Origin: an uncultured Lachnospiraceae bacterium
GTDB lineage: Bacteria > Bacillota > Clostridia > Lachnospirales > Lachnospiraceae
Direction of reading: 5' to 3'
Assembly: GCA_900555195.1 (NCBI GenBank)
Contig: USKC01000193.1
Location: 1 to 6,175 of the forward strand
Length of the DNA stretch: 6,175 nucleotides
Each line of letters opens with the position of its first letter. Position 1 is the stretch's first letter. Both the position numbers and the translations under genes were made by a program. Positions 1 to 5,321 of the stretch are shown here, piece by piece. The notes beneath the pieces were generated by a model. The model was not told the DNA's origin, did no database searches, and saw nothing but the letters and a program-made list of their open reading frames with translations.

Positions 1-1050
1 ATACGGAAGGTTGGTGATGCAGCCTTCATTCATGATGTTGAAATGGCCTCTGTACTTTCTTCCGGTCTCCAGGCTTTCCATGATATAGGAGCAATGCTCC
101 TTGCCGCGCTGGGAACCGTCGTATTTCTTCGGAGGCTCTGCCAGGATCTTGGGATATTCCGTCTCGAACCAGTTGCGCTCCTCTCTGGTCACCCGCAGGT
201 AGCCGCCTGTCTCCCCGTTGATCCAGCTGTCCGTATTGATCCAGTCCTTGATCTCATCAGGACGTTTTCTGTACCAGGCCACATACTCGGACAGATGGCC
301 GTTGGACTCCGTGGAATAATAGCCGAATCTCTTCAGGATATCGATCCGCACCTTTTCCTCTTCCCTGAACCGCTCATGCGCCTCAAAGCCCGCCAGCAGC
401 TTATCCTTCAGTTCCTCTCCCTTATGCTTCACGCTCACATACCAGGTCTGATGGTTGATGCCCGCGCAGGTGATATCCAGCTCTTCCCTCGGAATCCCCA
501 GAACTTCCGCGATCTGGTTCTCCCCGTGAATCTCGCCGTGGCACAGGCCGATGGTTTTTACGCCGCCATACTTGTTGCAGGCCCAGGTGGCCATGGCGTT
601 GGGGTTGGAATAGTTGAGCATGATCGCTCCCGGCTCCGCCACCTCTCTGATGTCCTTACAGAAATTCAGCATTTCCGCAATCACGCGCTGTCCGTACATG
701 ATGCCGCCCGTGCAAAGCGTATCCCCCACGCACTGATCCACGCCATATTTGAGCGGAATATCCACATCCATCTCAAAAGCCGGCAGGCCGCCGATACGGA
801 CACAGTTAATGATGTATCTGGCGTTCCGGAACGCCTCTCTGCGATCCAGGGTGGACTGAATTTTGATCGGAATATTGTTGCTGTCCAGATCTCTCTGACA
901 CAAATGCGTCACCTTCTCCAGATTATCCGGGTTGATATCCGTAAACGCCACCTCGATATCCGAAAACTCCGGCACGGACATGATATCCGTGAATAACGTC
1001 CTGGCAAATACCAGGCTCCCCGCTCCGATGATTGCAATTTTAAAGCTCAT
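1..1050 (-). CDS. GH4 alpha-galactosidase/alpha-glucosidase, C-terminus cut off by window edge
   Basis: This is a glycoside hydrolase family 4 enzyme, a cytoplasmic NAD- and divalent-metal-dependent glycosidase acting by oxidation at C3 and elimination. The visible 350 residues begin with a Rossmann fold: GAGS at 9-12 and D38 at the end of the second strand, the usual NAD-ribose contact. GDTLCTGG follows at 109-116, LNYSNP at 145-150, and GLCH at 168-171 with the expected metal ligand C170. AGINH at 196-200 supplies the second ligand, H200. The alignment with MelA-type alpha-galactosidases continues to the edge (MNEGCITNLP near residue 340), so roughly 100 C-terminal residues are missing. The start is the ATG at 1050, with AGGAGG 5 bases upstream. 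The gene lies 69 bases downstream of GH27 on the same strand, so they are probably co-transcribed. There is no signal peptide. The family is certain from the motifs. Galactoside preference is inferred from MelA-like motifs and context; glucosides or glucuronides remain possible. Confidence 0.93.
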   Translation of the reverse strand, partial: MSFKIAIIGAGSLVFARTLFTDIMSVPEFSDIEVAFTDINPDNLEKVTHLCQRDLDSNNIPIKIQSTLDRREAFRNARYIINCVRIGGLPAFEMDVDIPLKYGVDQCVGDTLCTGGIMYGQRVIAEMLNFCKDIREVAEPGAIMLNYSNPNAMATWACNKYGGVKTIGLCHGEIHGENQIAEVLGIPREELDITCAGINHQTWYVSVKHKGEELKDKLLAGFEAHERFREEEKVRIDILKRFGYYSTESNGHLSEYVAWYRKRPDEIKDWINTDSWINGETGGYLRVTREERNWFETEYPKILAEPPKKYDGSQRGKEHCSYIMESLETGRKYRGHFNIMNEGCITNLPY

Positions 1051-1119
1051 GTTCTCCTCCTTCTTTGTTCCTATATTGTAAACAGTCAGGACAGATCCAA
1101 ACTGCTGCCTTCCGTCCAC

Positions 1120-2463
1120 CTACAGCGCGAACAGCTTCGCTCCATGGGACTCAACCGGACTGTAAACCACGCTGCCCGTGCAGTACTCTTCCGTTCCGGT
1201 CCAAAGTTCCCTAAGTGTGATTTCCCCTTCCGGAGAAGCGTACTTCTTCTGCAGTCCCTCCGCGATTTCAAGCGGCAGCGCTGCCTCAATATCCGCAAGC
1301 GCTACGGTAACGTTCGCCTCTTCTTCCTGCAGGTTGAACAGGGCCGCATATACACTGCCATCCTTTTCATTCCATCCGGCCCAGACCACATAGTCATCCG
1401 TGCGCTCCACCTGTACTCCGTGATGTCCGTCCTTCAAAAGTTCCAGAACCTTTTCATTCGTAAGCAGGGAAAGCGTCCAATCGTCCATTTTTGTCATCTC
1501 CGCCCCCAGCATCATGGGAGAGCGGAAAATGCACCACAGAGTCATCATGGTCACCTGCTCCGCCCGGGTGAATTTGGTCTGTCTCTCCTGGCCGAATCCT
1601 TTGCCCACCATGCCCAGCGGAAGCATGTCGCAGTCAGGGAAGCAGCCGGGCTTCACATGGTTCTGCCAAAGTTCACAGCGCCAGAACATATTCAGGAGCA
1701 GATCCCAGCTGTCCCAGAAATCGTCCGTAATACGCCACATATTCGCATATTTCTCATAATGCCAGGCCTTCTCGATAAGGGCCGGCCCGGGTGAAAGGCT
1801 GAGCACGATAGGCCTGCCGCATTTCTCGATGGCGGAATGGAGCATTTCGATCTCGTGCGCCGCGGAATAGGGATTGGCAGGATAGATATTCGTATTGCAG
1901 ATATCGTCGCATTTCACATAATCCACTCCCCACTGCGCATACAGGGCGAACAGGGAATCATAATAAGCCTGGCTTCCTTCCATTCCCTTCCTCAGCCCAT
2001 ACATATCCGGGTTCCAGCCGCAGATGGAAGAAGGATCCGCCACCTCATCCGCCGTCTCTTCGCTTCCAAGGATGGGAAGCCCCTCCTGTGCCGCAGCGCG
2101 CGGAATGCCTCTCATGATATGAATGCCGAATTTCAGTCCCAGGGAATGGATATAATCAGCCAGAGGCTTGAATCCTGCTCCGTTCGCCGCTGAAGGGAAA
2201 CGCTCCGGGCAAGGGCAGAGCCTTCCGTATTCATCCATCTCCAGCCGGCTGAAAGGAATGTACTGATATCTGTCACGTTTAGTTCCAGCTCCATATGCAT
2301 ACCACTGGATGTCCACCACGATATATTCCCAGCCGTACTGCTTCAAGTGGGCAGCCATATAATCCGCATTAGCTTTTACTTGTTCCTCATTCACGGTAGT
2401 GTCATAATAGTCGTAACTGTTCCACCCCATGGGCGGTGTAACCGCAAAGGTATTCTTATTCAT
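1120..2463 (-). CDS. GH27 alpha-galactosidase-type glycoside hydrolase, complete, intracellular
   Basis: This is a 447-residue family 27 retaining glycosidase of clan GH-D, expected to remove terminal alpha-galactosyl groups. The N-terminal TIM barrel opens with the family hallmark PPMGWNSY (10-17), followed by VVDIQW with D51. DYVKCDD (181-187) carries the predicted nucleophile D186. WRITDD (243-248) carries the predicted acid/base D247. DCDMLPLG (277-284) matches the family DxDML motif, and FRSPMMLG (313-320) closes the barrel. The last 90 or so residues form a beta-sandwich domain. There is no signal peptide or membrane segment, so it acts in the cytoplasm on imported sugar. The frame stays open to 2532, but the ATG at 2463 is chosen because AGGAGG sits 6 bases upstream and the barrel begins directly after it. 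It leads the operon with GH4 and diverges from the AraC regulator. The cysteine before the nucleophile and the Cys-Pro-Cys-Pro at 83-86 are unusual. Beta-L-arabinopyranosidase or alpha-N-acetylgalactosaminidase activity is a less likely alternative. Confidence 0.93.
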   Translation of the reverse strand: MNKNTFAVTPPMGWNSYDYYDTTVNEEQVKANADYMAAHLKQYGWEYIVVDIQWYAYGAGTKRDRYQYIPFSRLEMDEYGRLCPCPERFPSAANGAGFKPLADYIHSLGLKFGIHIMRGIPRAAAQEGLPILGSEETADEVADPSSICGWNPDMYGLRKGMEGSQAYYDSLFALYAQWGVDYVKCDDICNTNIYPANPYSAAHEIEMLHSAIEKCGRPIVLSLSPGPALIEKAWHYEKYANMWRITDDFWDSWDLLLNMFWRCELWQNHVKPGCFPDCDMLPLGMVGKGFGQERQTKFTRAEQVTMMTLWCIFRSPMMLGAEMTKMDDWTLSLLTNEKVLELLKDGHHGVQVERTDDYVVWAGWNEKDGSVYAALFNLQEEEANVTVALADIEAALPLEIAEGLQKKYASPEGEITLRELWTGTEEYCTGSVVYSPVESHGAKLFAL

Positions 2464-2469
2464 GCGCTT

Positions 2470-2475
2470 CCTCCT
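2470..2475 (-). promoter_or_regulatory. Ribosome binding site deciding the GH27 start
   Basis: A perfect AGGAGG on the minus strand lies 6 bases before the ATG at 2463. The in-frame alternative start near 2532 has no such site, so the 23 extra upstream codons are rejected. Confidence 0.9.
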
Positions 2476-2484
2476 TTTGTCTCC

Positions 2485-2566
2485 TGCTAAATAGCACTTT
2501 TTTGACCCAAAATAGCCGGGTGCCGTAACCATTCAGACCTGTCTGAGCTGTTACGAAAGCCACCCG
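2485..2566 (-). other. Structured 5' leader of the GH27 operon (extended imperfect hairpin plus short hairpin)
   Basis: If transcription starts near 2597, the GH27 mRNA has a leader of about 134 bases. Three nested inverted repeats are visible in it: CGGGTG/CACCCG (2517-2522 with 2561-2566), GTAAC/GTTAC (2525-2529 with 2550-2554) and CAGAC/GTCTG (2534-2538 with 2541-2545). They form one long arm of about 16 pairs with internal loops. A smaller TGCTA/TAGCA repeat (2485-2489 with 2492-2496) follows, close to the ribosome binding site. The arm is not followed by a run of U that would make a classical terminator. The role is unknown: it could be an RNA control or stability element, or the DNA dyad could bind the regulator. 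No known riboswitch class is recognised. Confidence 0.5.
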
Positions 2567-2582
2567 TTTCGGTTTCACATGC

Positions 2583-2611
2583 TTGTCTTTTCTATTCACC
2601 CTGATTATAAT
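2583..2611 (+). promoter_or_regulatory. SigA-type promoter for the AraC regulator
   Basis: TTGTCT (2583-2588) and a perfect TATAAT (2606-2611) are separated by 17 bases, the optimal SigA spacing. The start of transcription would fall near 2618, giving a leader of roughly 46 bases before the TTG start codon. The -10 box overlaps the -10 of the opposing promoter, so the two cannot be occupied at the same time. Confidence 0.75.
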
Positions 2612-2632
2612 ATTCTCTATCACAGCGTTCAA
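2604..2632 (-). promoter_or_regulatory. SigA-type promoter for the GH27-GH4 operon
   Basis: On the minus strand TTGAAC (2632-2627) and a perfect TATAAT (2609-2604) are separated by 17 bases. Transcription would start near 2597 and run into GH27 and then GH4. The two -10 boxes share the 8-base palindrome ATTATAAT at 2604-2611. The near-consensus boxes suggest a basal promoter that the divergent regulator or catabolite control would modulate. Confidence 0.75.
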
Positions 2633-2647
2633 GAATAAAAAAGAATA
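2631..2647. promoter_or_regulatory. Candidate AraC operator: two AAGAATA direct repeats
   Basis: AAGAATA occurs at 2631-2637 and again at 2641-2647, ten bases apart, which is one DNA turn. The pair overlaps the upstream edge of the GH27 promoter -35 box. AraC-family activators typically bind directly repeated half-sites about one turn apart next to or overlapping the -35 of their target. The assignment is inferred from position and spacing only, and the region is A-rich, so a chance origin is possible. Confidence 0.35.
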
Positions 2648-2650
2648 CTT

Positions 2651-2656
2651 GGAGGG
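2651..2656 (+). promoter_or_regulatory. Ribosome binding site deciding the TTG start of the AraC regulator
   Basis: GGAGGG lies 7 bases before a TTG at 2664-2666. No ATG in the same frame is similarly placed. The open frame continues upstream to a TTG at 2583, but that codon coincides with the -35 box and has no ribosome binding site. Confidence 0.8.
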
Positions 2657-2663
2657 TAATATT

Positions 2664-3515
2664 TTGACTTGCCGTAACTATGGAACCTATGGTTTTCTGA
2701 ATGCGGGGAAAATCCCCGACGAGCCGCTTCTTCTGCTGGAATTCGGCCTGGAAGCGCGCCGGAACGAGCGATATGATTTTGATAATGCGGACAGAGATTA
2801 TGACGGCTTCTTGTTTCAGTATACCTTGAGTGGCCGCGGCTGTTTTGAAAAAGACGGACAAAGATTTTCCCTCACGCCTGAATATGCCTTCTTTTCTTAT
2901 ATCCCGGAACACAGCCGCTACTATCTTCCTATGGAAGGCGGCCAGGGAGACTGGGAATTTCTCTACGTCCACTTTGACGGCCCCGCAGCCCTGCCCTTCT
3001 ACCGGACGATCCTTTCTTCCTTTGGCTCCTGTTTTTCCTTGCCTTCCGACAGTTTTCCCATTCAGCTGTGGCTGAATCTGCACAAAGATATGAACGCAGG
3101 AAGACAGCTGCGCAGATACGAAGGCGGAGAACTGATTTACCGTTTTCTCACCTCCCTGCTGCGGACGCTGGAGAATCCTTCTCCTTCTGATTTTTCTCCG
3201 CAGATACAGGAGAGCATTCAGTATATGAAAGAACATTTCAGCGAACGCCTGTCCATGGAAGAGCTTGCCGCCATGCAGGGGTTTTCCCCGGCATATTTTA
3301 CGAGGCTCTTCTCCAGCAGCACCGGTCAGTCTCCTCTTGCCTATCTCACGCAGCTTCGCTTAAACCAGGCCACCTTCCTGCTGCTGAATTCCTCTCTTAC
3401 GGTTGAAGAAGTTGCCACCGGCTGCGGTTTTTCCTGCGGCAACTATTTCTGCAAGGTATTCCGCCGGGCGGCCGGCCTTTCCCCTGCGGAATACAGGCGC
3501 AGATACAGCGGGTGA
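2664..3515 (+). CDS. AraC-family transcriptional regulator
   Basis: This 283-residue DNA-binding regulator has the usual AraC layout. An N-terminal cupin-like sugar-sensing domain spans about 1-140, with the characteristic stretch running from FLFQYTLSG (49-57) to LYVHFDG (100-106). The C-terminal DNA-binding domain spans about 181-281 and holds two helix-turn-helix units: LSMEELAAMQGFSPAYFTRLF (196-216) and LTVEEVATGCGF onward (245-267). It ends in the family signature GLSPAEYRRR (271-280). The TTG start is chosen from the ribosome binding site; the apparent hydrophobic N-terminus of the longer frame is only translated promoter DNA. It is divergent from GH27-GH4 and probably activates that operon in response to an alpha-galactoside or a breakdown product, like RafR/MsmR-type regulators. 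The effector and exact regulon cannot be read from sequence. The family call is certain; the target is inferred from gene order. Confidence 0.95.
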   Translation: MTCRNYGTYGFLNAGKIPDEPLLLLEFGLEARRNERYDFDNADRDYDGFLFQYTLSGRGCFEKDGQRFSLTPEYAFFSYIPEHSRYYLPMEGGQGDWEFLYVHFDGPAALPFYRTILSSFGSCFSLPSDSFPIQLWLNLHKDMNAGRQLRRYEGGELIYRFLTSLLRTLENPSPSDFSPQIQESIQYMKEHFSERLSMEELAAMQGFSPAYFTRLFSSSTGQSPLAYLTQLRLNQATFLLLNSSLTVEEVATGCGFSCGNYFCKVFRRAAGLSPAEYRRRYSG

Positions 3516-3542
3516 GAATTTTTTTATAGTACTTTTATTTCC

Positions 3543-3613
3543 TGCGGGTATGGGCCGCCATGCGCATAGTTCTGCCATGCCGCTTTATTCTTTCTGGTCT
3601 ATGACTACCCGCA
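3543..3613. repeat. Long-range inverted repeat in the regulator-GH32 spacer
   Basis: TGCGGGTA (3543-3550) and TACCCGCA (3606-3613) are perfect 8-base inverted repeats 55 bases apart. A second, shorter dyad, CCGCA/TGCGG (3639-3643 with 3663-3667), follows. The whole stretch 3516-3690 has no supported gene and could be a folded 3' untranslated region of the regulator mRNA, a small RNA, or a remnant of a small dispersed element. I cannot choose among these. Confidence 0.4.
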
Positions 3614-3690
3614 AGCCGTTTCGGTTGGTTCCCTCGCACCGCAGCTTTCCGATAAAGATTGATGCGGAAATCGCTGCCCATGTCAACGAA

Positions 3691-3731
3691 GGCTCACCGA
3701 AGCCTTGTTATAGGTTTCGATGAGCCTTTTT
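3691..3731 (+). terminator. Rho-independent terminator for the AraC regulator, possibly bidirectional
   Basis: A 14-base arm (3691-3704) pairs with 3713-3726, with one mismatch and one G-U pair, around an 8-base loop. TTTTT follows at 3727-3731. This is a good terminator for the plus-strand regulator transcript, about 175 bases after its stop codon. It lies just 8 bases past the convergent GH32 stop. In that direction the hairpin is followed only by a weak U-containing stretch (TTCGTT), so it may stop GH32 transcription less efficiently. Confidence 0.8.
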
Positions 3732-3739
3732 CACTGTGC

Positions 3740-5233
3740 TTATTGCTTTTCATTTCTGATCGGATACATCCGAATATCCGCCTGCGCTCCGCCGCCGCTG
3801 GAAAAGCAGATGCCGTCCGCCTCCTGCGGCGTGGTGATCAGACTGGTCATCACGCTCTCTCCGCCGTTGGCGAAGATCTCCACGGAATACTTGTCCAAAA
3901 GAATCCGCAGCCTGACCTTTCCCTCTCTCTTCGGAACCGGCATGCTTCTTGCGCATACCACATCCCGACGCAGCCCGGAGCAGGTCCGGTCAAAACGCAG
4001 GACCTCCGTTTCCTCATCATAAACAATATCCGTATGATGCTCATCGTCCGCCGCGACGGAAATGGTGAAGGTTCCAAAGCCCCTGCCCCCGATCTCCACC
4101 TGCAGATCGGCCATTCTTCCGAAAATGCCTTCAAAGGAGACGGCTTCATGCACATGAACCCGCTCCGCGCATACAGGCGTTTTGCGATACCGCTCCAACT
4201 CCCGCACGGGATTCTGCAGAATCCTCCCGTCCTCCTTTCTGACGGACAACTCCCTGGGCACAGTCATCATGCCGTTCCAGGAAAAGCCCTCCGGAAAAAT
4301 ATTGGTATCCCAAGATTTCATCCAGGCGATCAGGATTCTCCGGCCGTCCGGCGTCAGCGTGGTCTGAGGCGCATAATAATCCAGCCCATAGTCCGCAGAC
4401 TGTATCCGCTTCCGGTGAAACGCCTGCTTCTGCGCGTCATAATCTCCGATCAGGAACAGGGCGTTGTTTCCATTATGCATCTCCGGCCATTCTGCTTCCA
4501 CATCCTGCGGGGAGATGACCAGCACCCTTGTATTCTGAGCCGGATCTCCCACAGGAAAGAAATCCGGGCATTCCCACATCCGCCCAATCCGGTTCCCGCA
4601 GCGGTCCAGCACGGCGCAGAATTCCCATTTTTTCAGATCCTTTGAGGAAAACAGGACAATCTGCCCGCTTCCGTCCGCCGCCCGGCTGCCTGCGGCCGCA
4701 TAATATACGCCGTCCTCCTTCCAGAGCTTCGGGTCCCGGAAATCCTCCAGGCTGCTGCCCTCCGGAAGCAGTGAGGCATCGATGACCGGATTTTCAGGAA
4801 TCTTTTCATAATCCGTTCCGTCCCCGACAGCCAAGCACTGCACCTGCCGGATCTCTTTTTTCCCGTCTTCGTTTTCCCTCTCCGACACGCCTGTATAGAG
4901 AAGCACATGCTTTCCCTCCGCTTCCACAGCGCTTCCGGAAAACGCCCCAAACGCGTCGTACTCCTCGTCCGGAGCCAGGGCCGCCGGAAGAGATTCCCAC
5001 CTGATGAAATCCGCGGTCTTCGCATGTCCCCAGTGCATCGCGTCCCAGCAGACGCTGTAGGGATTATACTGATAGAACAGATGGCATTCTCCCTTATAAA
5101 AAGAGAAGCCGTTCGGGTCGTTCATCCAGCCTGTGGGCACGGACAGGTGAAAGGCCGGGCGCTGTTCTTCTGGGACCTTCAGCGCTCCTTTTCGTTCATA
5201 TACTCTCGCTTTGTTCAGCTTTTCACTGCTCAT
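3740..5233 (-). CDS. GH32 beta-fructofuranosidase (sucrose/fructosyl-oligosaccharide hydrolase)
   Basis: This 497-residue family 32 enzyme hydrolyses terminal beta-fructofuranosyl bonds, as in sucrose, raffinose or short fructans. The five-bladed propeller (about 25-345) shows all three catalytic motifs: WMNDPNG (36-42) with nucleophile D39, FRDP (165-168) with transition-state stabiliser D167, and ECPD (221-224) with acid/base E221. DYYAPQ (285-290) is also typical. The C-terminal beta-sandwich (about 350-497) contains VEIFANGG (451-458). There is no signal peptide, so it is intracellular. Length is normal for the family. An ATG at 5245 is also in frame, but the GGAGG ribosome binding site lies inside those extra four codons, so the ATG at 5233 is chosen. 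It follows the binding-protein gene by 88 bases on the same strand, suggesting one operon. With alpha-galactosidases nearby it would cleave the sucrose left from raffinose. Sucrose-6-phosphate as substrate is possible, but no phosphotransferase gene is visible. Confidence 0.95.
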   Translation of the reverse strand: MSSEKLNKARVYERKGALKVPEEQRPAFHLSVPTGWMNDPNGFSFYKGECHLFYQYNPYSVCWDAMHWGHAKTADFIRWESLPAALAPDEEYDAFGAFSGSAVEAEGKHVLLYTGVSERENEDGKKEIRQVQCLAVGDGTDYEKIPENPVIDASLLPEGSSLEDFRDPKLWKEDGVYYAAAGSRAADGSGQIVLFSSKDLKKWEFCAVLDRCGNRIGRMWECPDFFPVGDPAQNTRVLVISPQDVEAEWPEMHNGNNALFLIGDYDAQKQAFHRKRIQSADYGLDYYAPQTTLTPDGRRILIAWMKSWDTNIFPEGFSWNGMMTVPRELSVRKEDGRILQNPVRELERYRKTPVCAERVHVHEAVSFEGIFGRMADLQVEIGGRGFGTFTISVAADDEHHTDIVYDEETEVLRFDRTCSGLRRDVVCARSMPVPKREGKVRLRILLDKYSVEIFANGGESVMTSLITTPQEADGICFSSGGGAQADIRMYPIRNEKQ

Positions 5234-5238
5234 GATAA

Positions 5239-5243
5239 CCTCC
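5239..5243 (-). promoter_or_regulatory. Ribosome binding site deciding the GH32 start
   Basis: GGAGG on the minus strand is followed after 5 bases by the ATG at 5233. It overlaps the codons after the upstream in-frame ATG at 5245, which therefore cannot use it. A short CTCC (5252-5255) just upstream could pair with this GGAG and partly hide it in the mRNA. Confidence 0.85.
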
Positions 5244-5245
5244 AT

Positions 5246-5281
5246 TCCGGAGCTCCCGTTTCCTAGGAAGCCGCGGCCGCG
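5246..5281. repeat. Cluster of short perfect palindromes between the binding-protein gene and GH32
   Basis: Within 36 bases there are TCCGGA (5246-5251), GGAGCTCC (5249-5256), TTCCTAGGAA (5260-5269) and CGCGGCCGCG (5272-5281). They fill most of the 88-base gap immediately upstream of the GH32 ribosome binding site. They could form intercistronic RNA hairpins that set the relative yield of the two proteins, or bind a protein. No promoter is evident here. Confidence 0.5.
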
Positions 5282-5321
5282 TTTCCCGGCAAGCCCGTGA
5301 GCCCCTGTCTATATGATTCCT

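Noticed and set aside
43..996. Plus-strand open frame of 317 codons
   Set aside because: It lies entirely antisense to the GH4 gene, has no ribosome binding site and no recognisable domain. It is a codon-bias shadow.
1051..1119. Promoter between GH27 and GH4
   Set aside because: A TACAAT-like -10 is present, but no -35 at acceptable spacing. Co-transcription is simpler.
1144..1794. Plus-strand open frame of 216 codons
   Set aside because: Fully antisense to GH27, whose catalytic motifs are intact. No start signal.
2464..2532. N-terminal extension of GH27 by 23 codons
   Set aside because: It has no ribosome binding site, crosses the leader hairpin and precedes the conserved barrel start. 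The ATG at 2463 has a perfect site.
2565..2578. Possible catabolite-responsive (cre) site in the GH27 leader
   Set aside because: One half, TGAAACCG on the minus strand, fits the cre consensus and the position downstream of the start is plausible. The other half mismatches at four positions, so it is not called.
2592..3236. Minus-strand open frame of 214 codons
   Set aside because: Antisense to the AraC regulator and without family features or ribosome binding site.
2564..3626. CCGTTTCGGTT occurring in both spacers (2564-2574 and 3616-3626)
   Set aside because: An 11-base match is expected by chance in a window this size, and the flanks do not agree.
3540..3686. Minus-strand 48-codon frame in the regulator-GH32 spacer
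   Set aside because: No ribosome binding site, very basic composition, no recognisable similarity.
3659..4645. Plus-strand open frame of 328 codons
   Set aside because: Antisense to the GH32 gene over most of its length, no ribosome binding site, and it begins inside the terminator region. Shadow frame.
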